A stretch of 64,000 bases of DNA, taken from assembly GCA_963658695.1 (NCBI GenBank), contig CAVKRN010000006.1, positions 7,350-71,349 of the forward strand, read 5' to 3'. Below, piece by piece: positions 25,815 to 33,702 of this stretch (position 1 is the stretch's first letter; each line of letters starts with the position of its first letter). The DNA is from CAG-791 sp963658695 (GTDB lineage: Bacteria > Bacillota > Clostridia > Lachnospirales > Lachnospiraceae). Under the pieces are notes generated by a model. That model saw only the letters and a list, made by a program, of their open reading frames with translations. It ran no database searches and was not told the origin of the DNA. A program made the translations under genes and the position numbers.

Positions 25815-25980
25815 CTAGTACATCGATTTTTAAATAACTAGCCTAACTAACTGGCCCTTTTTCCTGATTGCACGTGTCAAAAATCCTCAGCGTAGCCCGC
25901 TACGCCTACGTTTTTTGACACGCACCCTCAGAAAAAAGTTCTGCGTTATTAGGCCAGTTATTTTGCAAACGATGTACTAG
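25815..25980. repeat. Repeat family C: 166-bp MITE-like inverted repeat
   Basis: Arms of about 53 bp start with CTAGTACATCG on the left and end with CGATGTACTAG on the right, with matching AAATAACT-GCCTAA segments. An inner hairpin at 25874-25921 (GTGTCAAAAA with TTTTTGACAC) contains a further GCGTAG/CTACGC stem. The left end overlaps a perfect palindrome (25808-25825). No transposase is encoded. One arm recurs alone at 12545-12587. Together with the terminator and promoter that follow, it fills the 345-bp gap between ftsH and uvrC. Confidence 0.8.
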
Positions 25981-26020
25981 CGAGTGCACTGTAATGTCAC
26001 AGCAGATATGAGATTCATTT

Positions 26021-26052
26021 GCGGGATTTCCCAGTGGGAAGTCCCGCTTTTT
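26021..26052 (+). terminator. Intrinsic terminator after ftsH
   Basis: GCGGGATTTCCC pairs with GGGAAGTCCCGC (one mismatch) around AGT, followed by TTTTT. It lies upstream of the uvrC promoter and separates the two units. Confidence 0.85.
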
Positions 26053-26058
26053 GGTGGG

Positions 26059-26064
26059 TATAAT
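26059..26064 (+). promoter_or_regulatory. -10 element of the probable uvrC promoter
   Basis: A consensus TATAAT lies just after the terminator. No good -35 box is visible at 17 bp. Transcription would start near 26071, which excludes a longer in-frame uvrC start at 26051. Confidence 0.5.
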
Positions 26065-26119
26065 AGATGCAGCAAATACATATATACCGTGCCTGAACAA
26101 AGGACGAACAATCAAAGAT

Positions 26120-28054
26120 ATGAGTGAGACGGAAGACGTTAAAAACAAACCGCAAACCGACTTTCATTATCGGGACGAGCTGAAAAAGCTGCCGTACAAG
26201 CCGGGTGTCTATATCATGCATGGGGAGGGCGACCGGATTATTTATGTCGGAAAGGCGAAGGTTCTGCATCAGCGCGTGCAATCGTATTTTCGGAGTAATA
26301 TCGGCCGCGGACCTGCCATTGATCAAATGGTGCGGCAGATCACGAGATTTGAATACATTGTCACGGATACGGAGCTGGAGGCGCTGATCCTTGAGAACAA
26401 TCTGATCAAGGAGCACAGGCCAAAATACAATACGCTTCTGGTGGACGATAAAACCTACCCGTATATCAAGGTGACGGTAGGGGAGGACTATCCGAGAATT
26501 CTATTCTCGCGAATCCGTAAAAAGGATAAGGCTAAATATTTTGGCCCATTTACCAGTGCAGCGGCAGTACACGATACCATTGAGCTGCTGAACCGGATGT
26601 ATGGGCTGCGAAACTGCGGACGTGTACTTCCAAGAGACATCGGAAAGGAGCGCCCTTGTCTGAATTACCAGATGAAGCGGTGCCTTGGACCGTGTCTGGC
26701 CGGTGCAGTGAGCAAGGAAGCGTATCGGAAAAGAGTGGATCTGGCCATTGAATTTCTATCCGGCAATTACGGTCTGATTCTGGATGATCTTCAGCAGAAA
26801 ATGGAACATGCTGCCGAGGAACTGAACTATGAGGAAGCGGCCCGCTGGCGGGATTTAATCCGAAGTGTGCAGCAGGTTTCACAGAAGCAGAAAATGTCGG
26901 AAGGAGTGGGAGAGGATCGCGATATTATCGGTATTGCTATGGATCATGAGAATGCGGATGCGGATGCCGTGATTCAGACCTTCTTTATCCGGGACGGAAG
27001 ACTGATGGGAAGAGAACACTTCTACATGAACCATGTGGGAGGAAAACGCGAAGCGGAGATTCTCTCGGAATTCATGAAGCAGTTTTACGCAGGGACACCG
27101 TACATCCCGGGGACCATTATGCTGCCGGAGAACCTGGAAGACAGGGAGGTTCTGGAGGAGTGGCTTTCGCTGCGAAGAGGCGGAAAGGTCAGCATTCTGA
27201 TCCCGGTGAAGGGGCAAAAGGAACGTCTGGTGCAGCTGGCAACGGAGAATGCCGGTATTTTGCTGCACAAGGATAAGGAACGGCTTCGGCGGGAGGAGGG
27301 CAGGACCATCGGCGCGGTGCATGAAATCGCTTCCCTTCTGGGAATTGATTGTGCTGACCGCATGGAAAGCTATGACATTTCGGACATCAGCGGCTTTGCG
27401 AATGTTGGGTCCATGGTTGTATACGAAAAGGGCAAGCCAAAGCGAAGCGACTATCGCAAATTTCGCATAAAGACGGTGGCCGGACCGGATGATTATGCCT
27501 GCATGCGAGAGGTTTTGACCCGGCGATTTACCCATGGCCTTCAGGAAGCACGGGAGCTGGAGGAACAAAACAAAGATGCGGAACTGGGGAGCTTCACAAG
27601 ATTTCCGGATTTGATCCTAATGGACGGCGGCAGGGGGCAGGTGAACATCTGCCTTTCGGTCCTTTCGGAACTGGGACTGGATATACCGGTGGCAGGCATG
27701 GTGAAGGACGATCATCACAGAACCCGGGGACTTTATTTTCATAACCGGGAAATTCCGATAGATACCCACGGAGAAGGCTTTAAACTGGTTACACGGATTC
27801 AGGATGAGACCCACCGGTTTGCCATCGAATATCACCGTTCCCTGCGTACAAAGAGTCAGGTGCATTCCAGACTGGATGATATTCCGGGGATCGGACCGGC
27901 AAGGAAAAAAGCATTGATGCGTCGCTTCCAGTCCATCGAGGAGATTCGTCTGGCCAGTCTGGAGGAGCTGAAAGACATTCCGGAGCTTCCTCCGGAGGCG
28001 GCGGAAAATGTTTTCCGGTATTTTCATCCGGAGGCGACACATCGCGCAGATTAA
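26120..28054 (+). CDS. uvrC: UvrABC system protein C (excinuclease subunit)
   Basis: A 644-residue nucleotide-excision-repair nuclease that makes the two incisions around a lesion. An N-terminal GIY-YIG nuclease (PGVYIMHG...IIYVGKAK, about residues 25-105), a Cys-rich RPCLNYQMKRCLGPC patch, a UVR coiled-coil (about 215-245), an RNase H-like nuclease with DLILMDGGRGQVN, and a C-terminal helix-hairpin-helix pair (IPGIGPARKKAL) appear in the usual order. The ATG at 26120 is preferred over 26051 because the likely promoter lies between them; the upstream Shine-Dalgarno is weak (AAAGGAC about 15 bases away). Confidence 0.95.
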   Translation: MSETEDVKNKPQTDFHYRDELKKLPYKPGVYIMHGEGDRIIYVGKAKVLHQRVQSYFRSNIGRGPAIDQMVRQITRFEYIVTDTELEALILENNLIKEHRPKYNTLLVDDKTYPYIKVTVGEDYPRILFSRIRKKDKAKYFGPFTSAAAVHDTIELLNRMYGLRNCGRVLPRDIGKERPCLNYQMKRCLGPCLAGAVSKEAYRKRVDLAIEFLSGNYGLILDDLQQKMEHAAEELNYEEAARWRDLIRSVQQVSQKQKMSEGVGEDRDIIGIAMDHENADADAVIQTFFIRDGRLMGREHFYMNHVGGKREAEILSEFMKQFYAGTPYIPGTIMLPENLEDREVLEEWLSLRRGGKVSILIPVKGQKERLVQLATENAGILLHKDKERLRREEGRTIGAVHEIASLLGIDCADRMESYDISDISGFANVGSMVVYEKGKPKRSDYRKFRIKTVAGPDDYACMREVLTRRFTHGLQEARELEEQNKDAELGSFTRFPDLILMDGGRGQVNICLSVLSELGLDIPVAGMVKDDHHRTRGLYFHNREIPIDTHGEGFKLVTRIQDETHRFAIEYHRSLRTKSQVHSRLDDIPGIGPARKKALMRRFQSIEEIRLASLEELKDIPELPPEAAENVFRYFHPEATHRAD

Positions 28055-28160
28055 AAGGTGGTATCTGTGATACACTGTATTTGTTCGGGGTTAAAAGGTG
28101 TGTTCACCCGCCGCCATTGGGCATCGGGACAGTAGCTAAAGGCTGCTGCACGCCCTGGCT

Positions 28161-28234
28161 GCCTGCCAATTTCAGTTGTGGATTTGCCTGCAAGCAGAAG
28201 GTTCATGTTGAATAGGGCAGGTGCTGAACAGATA
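28161..28234 (+). repeat. Repeat family B, copy 1
   Basis: CCTGCC-AATTTCA (28162-28174) pairs with TTGAATAGGGCAGG (28208-28221). The loop contains TTGCCTGCAAGCAG and TTCATG, and the GTGCTGAACAGATA tail follows. The same elements in the same order occur at 38727-38796 and inverted at 43625-43690. It lies upstream of hprK. Confidence 0.65.
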
Positions 28235-28280
28235 CATATATAGTTGGGATGGGGTATCATTCCAGGGAGGGATACAACAC

Positions 28281-29222
28281 ATGGCAAGTGTGAAGCTTAG
28301 CGAAGTAATCGAGAAGGAAAAACTGATCAATCTGACACCGGAAATCGATATTACAAAGATCAAGATCAAGCAGCCGGATATCAACCGTCCGGCTGTACAG
28401 CTGACCGGGTATTTTGAACACTTTGATGCGGCGCGAATCCAGATCCTTGGATTTGTGGAATATTCCTACATGTCGTATATGGAACCGGAGCGGAAGGAAC
28501 AGATCTATGACCAGCTCTTTGGGATGGGATGCCCATGCTTTATTTTCTGCCGGGATCTGCAGCCGGATGAGATCTTTCTGCGATATGCCGTTAAATATGG
28601 CATTCCGGTACTCCAGACGAAGCAGGCAACCTCGGTGTTCATGGCAGAGCTGATTCGCTGGATGAATGTGCGGCTGGCACCGTGCATCTCGATTCACGGC
28701 GTGCTTGTGGATGTGTACGGCGAAGGCGTACTGATTACAGGAGAAAGCGGCATCGGTAAGTCAGAGGCAGCACTGGAGCTGATTAAGAGAGGACACCGCC
28801 TGGTCAGTGATGATGTGGTGGAGATTCGAAAGGTTTCGGAGGAGACACTGGTCGGATCGGCGCCGGATATTACCAAGCACTTTATTGAGCTGCGCGGCAT
28901 CGGAATCATCGACGTAAAGACGCTGTTCGGTGTGTCCAGTGTGCGTGATACGCAGAACATCGATCTGGTGATTCAACTGGAAGAGTGGGACAAGGACAAG
29001 GAGTATGACCGTCTGGGACTGGAGGAGGAATATACGGAGTATCTTGGCAATCAGGTGGTATGCCATCGCATCCCCATCCGCCCGGGACGGAATCTTGCCA
29101 TTATCTGCGAATCGGCAGCAGTAAACCATCGTCAGAAGCAAATGGGCTACAATGCCGCGCAGGAGCTGTATAAGCGCGTGCAGAATGCGTTGACACACAA
29201 GCATGAGAGTGAAGAGGACTAA
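28281..29222 (+). CDS. hprK: HPr kinase/phosphorylase
   Basis: A 313-residue bifunctional enzyme that phosphorylates or dephosphorylates Ser46 of HPr-type proteins in response to metabolites. Walker A GESGIGKSE sits near residue 154, the HRLVSDDVVEI segment near 176, and the HprK signature (ELRGIGIIDVKTLFG) near 203. The ATG at 28281 has AGGGAGG ten bases upstream and removes a 20-residue non-conserved extension. It heads hprK-murB-rapZ-whiA-HPr-like. Both HPr-like proteins in this window keep the Ser46 motif, making them candidate substrates. Confidence 0.95.
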   Translation: MASVKLSEVIEKEKLINLTPEIDITKIKIKQPDINRPAVQLTGYFEHFDAARIQILGFVEYSYMSYMEPERKEQIYDQLFGMGCPCFIFCRDLQPDEIFLRYAVKYGIPVLQTKQATSVFMAELIRWMNVRLAPCISIHGVLVDVYGEGVLITGESGIGKSEAALELIKRGHRLVSDDVVEIRKVSEETLVGSAPDITKHFIELRGIGIIDVKTLFGVSSVRDTQNIDLVIQLEEWDKDKEYDRLGLEEEYTEYLGNQVVCHRIPIRPGRNLAIICESAAVNHRQKQMGYNAAQELYKRVQNALTHKHESEED

Positions 29223-30191
29223 ATGGTCGATCTTGAAAAATTAGAGTCAATTGCCGGAGAAGGACGTGTGCTGCGGGGAGAACCGATGGCCCGTCATACA
29301 TCCTTTCGAATCGGAGGTCCTGCGGATTACTATATCTGTGTAACCAGAAGGTCGGTTTTGCAGGAGCTTTTGCGCTATCTGGAAGAAAGGGAAGAGCCGT
29401 GGTTTATTCTGGGGCGAGGCACGAATCTTCTGGTGGGTGATGGTGGTGTTCACGGCTGCGTGATCACCATGAACACGCAGGGAACGATGCCTGCGACCGA
29501 TACCGCCGAGCAGAAGGAAGAGGAAACGGAACCGACGGATGATCTGACATCCCTTCGGCTGGAAGGAAGCACGATGATTGCGGGCGCCGGGGCATCCCTT
29601 GCGGCGGCTGCACAACTGGCCAGAAGGAATGGGCTATCCGGCTTGGAGTTCGCCGGCGGAATTCCGGGATCTGTGGGTGGAGCACTGGTTATGAATGCCG
29701 GAGCCTACGACGGCAGTATGGACATGGTGGTCGCAGAGGTAACTGCGCGCATGCCGGATGGATCGCTGCAGACCATTCCGGCAGAGAAACTGCATTTTGG
29801 GTACCGACATAGTTTGTTTAAAGAGATTCCCGCAATTGTGCTGGAGGTGGTGCTGGAACTTCATCCGGCGGATCCGGAAGAAATCGGGGCGAAAATGGCC
29901 GAGTTTGCAAGACGCAGGCGGGAGAAACAGCCGCTAGAATATCCCAGTGCCGGCAGTACCTTTAAACGGCCGGAGGGAATGTTCGCCGGAAAGCTGATCA
30001 TGGACGCGGGACTTCGCGGATTTTCGGCAGGTGATGCGGCGGTTTCTGAAAAGCACTGCGGTTTTGTTGTGAACCGGGGCAATGCCAGTGCGGCAGAGGT
30101 TCGAAGTGTCATTGCTGCAGTTCAGCAGAAGGTGCAGGAAATGGCTGGCGTGCAGCTGGAAGAAGAAGTCATCTATCTGGGAGAGTTTTAA
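29223..30191 (+). CDS. murB: UDP-N-acetylenolpyruvoylglucosamine reductase
   Basis: A 322-residue FAD enzyme that reduces UDP-GlcNAc-enolpyruvate to UDP-MurNAc in peptidoglycan synthesis. FAD-binding motifs LGRGTNLLVGDGG and GGIPGSVGGALVMNAGAY and the C-terminal catalytic region (SAGSTFKRPEG, SEKHCGFVVNRG) are clear. This is the type IIb form. An acidic insertion near residues 88-108 (AEQKEEETEPTDD) makes it about 20 residues longer than usual. The start directly follows the hprK stop, with AAGAGGA upstream, so the two are coupled. Confidence 0.95.
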   Translation: MVDLEKLESIAGEGRVLRGEPMARHTSFRIGGPADYYICVTRRSVLQELLRYLEEREEPWFILGRGTNLLVGDGGVHGCVITMNTQGTMPATDTAEQKEEETEPTDDLTSLRLEGSTMIAGAGASLAAAAQLARRNGLSGLEFAGGIPGSVGGALVMNAGAYDGSMDMVVAEVTARMPDGSLQTIPAEKLHFGYRHSLFKEIPAIVLEVVLELHPADPEEIGAKMAEFARRRREKQPLEYPSAGSTFKRPEGMFAGKLIMDAGLRGFSAGDAAVSEKHCGFVVNRGNASAAEVRSVIAAVQQKVQEMAGVQLEEEVIYLGEF

Positions 30192-31052
30192 ATGCGTTTT
30201 GTTGTTGTAACCGGAATGAGCGGATCGGGAAAAGCTACCGCGGTAAGAATGCTGGAGGATGAGGGGTATTATTGCGTGGACAATCTTCCGGTTCGTCTGT
30301 TGGATACGTTCATGGAACTGGTCTACATGCCCGGGAACGAAATCAATAAGGTGGTGCTGGGACTGGACGTTCGTGCAGATCAGCCATTTGCCTATGTGGA
30401 AGAGGTGTTGGCGGCACTTCGTGAAAAGGGGTATGAATACGAAATCCTCTTTATGGACGCCAACGATGAGACACTGATCAAACGGTATAAGGAGAGCCGG
30501 CGTGCCCATCCGATGGCGCCGGATGGGAGAATCGAAGATGGAATTCATGCAGAACGCAAGGTCCTTAAGAACATAAAGGCCAAAGCAAATTACGTCATCG
30601 ATACATCGAATCTCCTGACCAGAGAATTAAAACAGGAGCTGGTTCGGATCTTCCAGGAGAATCGTAAATACAATTCATTGATGATATCGGTGATGTCATT
30701 TGGATTTAAATACGGAATCCCTACCGACGCAGATCTTGTGTTTGATGTTCGGTTCCTTCCCAATCCGTATTACGTAGAGGAGCTGAAGCGTCAGACGGGA
30801 AACGACAAGGCGGTGCAGGATTTTGTAAAATCCTATCCGCAGACCGGAGAGTTTCTGACACGACTGGAGGATATGATCACCTTCCTGATTCCGTACTATG
30901 TAAAGGAAGGAAAAAACCAGCTGGTGATTGCGATTGGTTGTACCGGCGGTCGTCACCGCAGTGTGACGCTGGCCAATGAATTGTATGCAAAGCTCCAGGA
31001 CAAGGGGGATTACGGAATTAAGCTGTATCACCGCGATGTGCAGAAGGGGTAA
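30192..31052 (+). CDS. rapZ: RNase adapter protein RapZ (YvcJ family)
   Basis: A 286-residue nucleotide-binding protein of the RapZ/YvcJ family, which in Enterobacteria guides RNase E to a small RNA and in Bacillus influences competence. The N-terminal P-loop reads GMSGSGKAT: the Ser/Thr after the Lys of Walker A is Ala, which may weaken Mg-ATP binding. The rest is typical: YCVDNLP, VLGLDVR, FMDANDETLIKRYKESRRAHP and the C-terminal GCTGGRHRSV motif. It starts immediately after the murB stop. The conserved neighbour whiA follows by 3 bp. Confidence 0.93.
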   Translation: MRFVVVTGMSGSGKATAVRMLEDEGYYCVDNLPVRLLDTFMELVYMPGNEINKVVLGLDVRADQPFAYVEEVLAALREKGYEYEILFMDANDETLIKRYKESRRAHPMAPDGRIEDGIHAERKVLKNIKAKANYVIDTSNLLTRELKQELVRIFQENRKYNSLMISVMSFGFKYGIPTDADLVFDVRFLPNPYYVEELKRQTGNDKAVQDFVKSYPQTGEFLTRLEDMITFLIPYYVKEGKNQLVIAIGCTGGRHRSVTLANELYAKLQDKGDYGIKLYHRDVQKG

Positions 31053-31055
31053 GAT

Positions 31056-32060
31056 ATGCAGCTTTCATCTTTGAATGCGGCGGAGACTGCCCGGAGAAAG
31101 AAAGAAACAGAGCCGACGGATTTTCAGGGACGGGTTCTGCGGGAACTGGAACTTTTGGAGCCCCCATCTCCCAAAGCGGTTCGTTCGCAGCTGGCTGCTA
31201 TGCTGCAGTGTATGATCAGAGAGGAAAATGCCGAAGAGGCGGCCGCTTCGCCATCGGGGTCGGAGAAAAGCCTGACACTTGTTTCGGCCCGTTTGCAGGC
31301 ATGGAGCAGGCTCTTTACATTGCTTCAAAAAACCTTTAATATTACTCTCGAGTTTGACTCTTCAGAGATGCCGGATCAGGGAGATCGGGCTTTTTCTGCG
31401 GAGACGGAACGTTCGATGGTATTTCGCGGCAGAGCAGCGCAGCAGCTGCGGTCTGCGATGCAGACGGCAGAACACTTTGAAAAGGATGAACGGTGTGTGC
31501 GCAGCTATCTTGCCGGAGAGTTTTTGTGTGCCGGATATGTTCGGCAGCCGGAGAAGGAATACTATCTCTCCATTGATATTCGCAGTGAGCAGCAAATTAT
31601 CAGAACTGCGGAGCTTCTTGAACGGATGGGAGTGTCGCTCAAGAGACAGGAAAACGGAAGAGGACATGGTCTGGTGACACGAGATTCTGCAGTGATTGTG
31701 GATCTTTTGAGTCTTCTTGGCGCACATGTGAGCCGGATGGAGATGGAGAACGCCAGAATTGTCCGACAGGTTCGCGGCAGTATCAATCGGAAGGTGAATT
31801 GTGAGACAGCAAACATCATGAAGACAGTGGCTGCTTCACAGAAACAGATGGAAGAAATACATCTGCTTCGGAATAGCAGCGTATGGGAGAGCTTGCCGGA
31901 GTCCTTACAGCAGATGGCCATTTTGCGCGAACAGTATCCGGATTGTTCGCTGCAGGAATTGGGACAAAGGATGAACCCGCCGGTGGGAAAATCAGGTGTG
32001 AATCACCGCCTGCGCCGGTTGTCCGCGCTGGCAAGGCAGCTTCAGGAAGGCAGTTGCTGA
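31056..32060 (+). CDS. whiA: DNA-binding protein WhiA
   Basis: A 334-residue WhiA: a LAGLIDADG-type N-terminal domain (about 90-220, with CVRSYLAGEFLCAGYV) and a C-terminal helix-turn-helix (about 285-330, with SLQELGQRMNPPVGKSGVNHRLRRL). In Firmicutes it affects cell division and chromosome segregation; in actinomycetes it controls sporulation. Residues 1-55 (about MQLSSLN...SQLAAML) include a loosely conserved acidic segment. The start is three bases after rapZ. It belongs to the conserved rapZ-whiA-HPr-like trio. Confidence 0.9.
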   Translation: MQLSSLNAAETARRKKETEPTDFQGRVLRELELLEPPSPKAVRSQLAAMLQCMIREENAEEAAASPSGSEKSLTLVSARLQAWSRLFTLLQKTFNITLEFDSSEMPDQGDRAFSAETERSMVFRGRAAQQLRSAMQTAEHFEKDERCVRSYLAGEFLCAGYVRQPEKEYYLSIDIRSEQQIIRTAELLERMGVSLKRQENGRGHGLVTRDSAVIVDLLSLLGAHVSRMEMENARIVRQVRGSINRKVNCETANIMKTVAASQKQMEEIHLLRNSSVWESLPESLQQMAILREQYPDCSLQELGQRMNPPVGKSGVNHRLRRLSALARQLQEGSC

Positions 32061-32107
32061 GCAAAGAGCGGAAGTGACAGGGAATTGTGGTTCAGGAGGA
32101 GCTTATT

Positions 32108-32365
32108 ATGATGAAGAAGTCGATGACAATTACCTTAAAGGATGGTCTGGAGGCCAGACCCATTGCGGAACTTGTGCAGGTTGCGAGCAAGTATGACAGT
32201 AAGATTTATATTGAGCTGGGAACCAAGCGGGTGAATGCGAAGAGCATCATGGGAATGATGTCTCTGGAGCTGGATAACGGGGATGAGATGACGGTTTCGG
32301 CAGATGGAGCCGATGAAGAGGCTGCGATCGGTGATATTGAGGCTTTTATTACGGCAGCCAAATGA
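32108..32365 (+). CDS. HPr/Crh-like protein with Glu at position 15
   Basis: An 85-residue HPr-fold protein. With the ATG at 32108 (AGGAGG eight bases upstream) the active-site motif reads DGLEARP, placing Glu at 15 where HPr has the phosphorylatable His. Ser46 is kept in AKSIMGMMSL. It should therefore not carry phosphate in the sugar phosphotransferase chain but could still be a substrate of HprK at Ser46, like Crh of Bacillus (which has Gln15). It is the last gene of the hprK-murB-rapZ-whiA cluster. No enzyme I or His15-HPr gene is in the window. A GTG start at 32087 is possible but would add residues before the SD. Confidence 0.85.
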   Translation: MMKKSMTITLKDGLEARPIAELVQVASKYDSKIYIELGTKRVNAKSIMGMMSLELDNGDEMTVSADGADEEAAIGDIEAFITAAK

Positions 32366-32394
32366 TCATCTGATGCATGGGAATGAATGGCAAT

Positions 32395-32430
32395 GACGTC
32401 TTTGGAGTGGTTCCGAGGGCGTCTTTTGTT
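32395..32430 (+). terminator. Intrinsic terminator after the HPr-like gene
   Basis: GACGTCTTTGGA (32395-32406) pairs through 12 bp including G-U pairs with TTCCGAGGGCGTC (32411-32423), followed by TTTTGTT. It ends the hprK cluster and lies only 15 bases before the next gene, so it could also attenuate it. Confidence 0.75.
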
Positions 32431-32444
32431 ATAAGGAGGATATT

Positions 32445-33542
32445 ATGAAAAAAAGACTGTTGGCAATGGCAATGACAACCGGAATGGTGGCAATGGCACT
32501 TGCGGGGTGCGGGACATCGGATTCTTCAGCGGAGGTCGCACAGACGACACAGACAGCGGAGACGGCAGAGACCTCGGAGGCTGCAGGGAGCGAGACCACC
32601 TATAAGGTAGGGATTGTTCAATACATGGACCACGCATCGTTGAATCAGATCACCGAGTACGTGGAAAAGGAACTGGATGCAAAGGCGGCGGAGTGTGGCG
32701 TTACCTTTGACTATGAGAATTATTTTATCAACGGGCAGGGAGATGCCACCATCATCAGCCAGGGACTCGCTCAGCTCAAGGATGACGGTGTCGATACAGT
32801 GATTTGCGTGGCAACACCGACGGCATTGACGGCACAGTCCACCTTTGAAGGAACCGATACGCCGATCGTTTTCTCGGCGGTGACAGATCCGGTGGGGGCA
32901 GGTCTTGTGGCCTCTATGGATGCGCCTGGCGGCAATATTACCGGAACGAGTGATGCTTTGAATACAGAGGCAATTATGGAACTCATTTTTGCGCAGAATC
33001 CGGATGCAGCGAAAATCGGACTGTTGTATTCCACCAGTGAGGATTCTTCCACGCAGGCGATCGCGGATGCAAAGGCATTTCTTGATGAAAAGGGTGTGAC
33101 TTACGTGGAGAAAACAGGAACCAATACCACGGAAGTAAGCCAGGCTGCGGATGCTCTGATCGCGGAGGGTGTGGACGCCATCTTTACTCCTACCGATAAC
33201 ACGGTTATGAGTGCAGAGCTTTCTATTTATGAGAAGCTGGAGACTGCCGGAATTCCTCATTACACCGGAGCAGATTCTTTTGCATTAAATGGTGCATTTC
33301 TTGGATTTGGCATCAATTATGCGGATCTTGGAACAGAAACAGCGGATATGGTGGTGAATATTCTGGTCAATGGACAGAAGCCGGCGGAGTATTCGGTGGT
33401 GACGCTGGACAGCGGTATTGCAACCATCAATACAGAGACGGCAGAAGCACTTGGGTATGACCTTTCGGCTGTGGAAGAAGCCTTCCAGCCGTTCTGCTCG
33501 GAAATCGTTGAGACTAAAACCGCGGAGAACTTCGAGGAGTAA
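32445..33542 (+). CDS. ABC transporter substrate-binding lipoprotein, TrpX/PF04392 type
   Basis: A 365-residue lipoprotein with lipobox LAGC (Cys22) and a Thr/Ala/Glu-rich linker to about residue 46. The mature domain starts KVGIVQYMDHASLN and continues with LAQLKDDGVDTVICVATPTALTAQS and DPVGAGLVASMDAPGGNITG, typical of the ABC_sub_bind family (TrpX-like). Members of this family carry tryptophan or other small solutes; substrate here is not certain. AGGAGG eight bases before the ATG. It is followed by a hairpin, then the permease and ATPase of the same transporter. Confidence 0.88.
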   Translation: MKKRLLAMAMTTGMVAMALAGCGTSDSSAEVAQTTQTAETAETSEAAGSETTYKVGIVQYMDHASLNQITEYVEKELDAKAAECGVTFDYENYFINGQGDATIISQGLAQLKDDGVDTVICVATPTALTAQSTFEGTDTPIVFSAVTDPVGAGLVASMDAPGGNITGTSDALNTEAIMELIFAQNPDAAKIGLLYSTSEDSSTQAIADAKAFLDEKGVTYVEKTGTNTTEVSQAADALIAEGVDAIFTPTDNTVMSAELSIYEKLETAGIPHYTGADSFALNGAFLGFGINYADLGTETADMVVNILVNGQKPAEYSVVTLDSGIATINTETAEALGYDLSAVEEAFQPFCSEIVETKTAENFEE

Positions 33543-33606
33543 ACTACAAAACAGCTGCCTTTTCAGCAATCTGATCTGACACTGGAATAGAAATGGTATA
33601 GAATGG

Positions 33607-33640
33607 GATGCAGGCCCTTTCGAGGGACCTGCATCTTTTA
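33607..33640 (+). terminator. Hairpin between TrpX-like gene and its permease
   Basis: GATGCAGG-CCCT (33607-33618) pairs with AGGG-A-CCTGCATC (33622-33635) around a short loop, followed by TTTTATAT. It looks like a strong but perhaps leaky terminator that favours the binding protein over the permease. Confidence 0.75.
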
Positions 33641-33702
33641 TATCTCATCGTCCAATCGTGAATTGGTGGAATCTTTATTATAGTTTTCAGGGGGAAATCA
33701 AC

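Noticed and set aside
32366..32444. T-box or riboswitch leader before the TrpX-like gene
   Set aside because: The gap is only 79 bp and contains just a terminator hairpin; no T-box AGGGTGG-type motif or other riboswitch core is visible.
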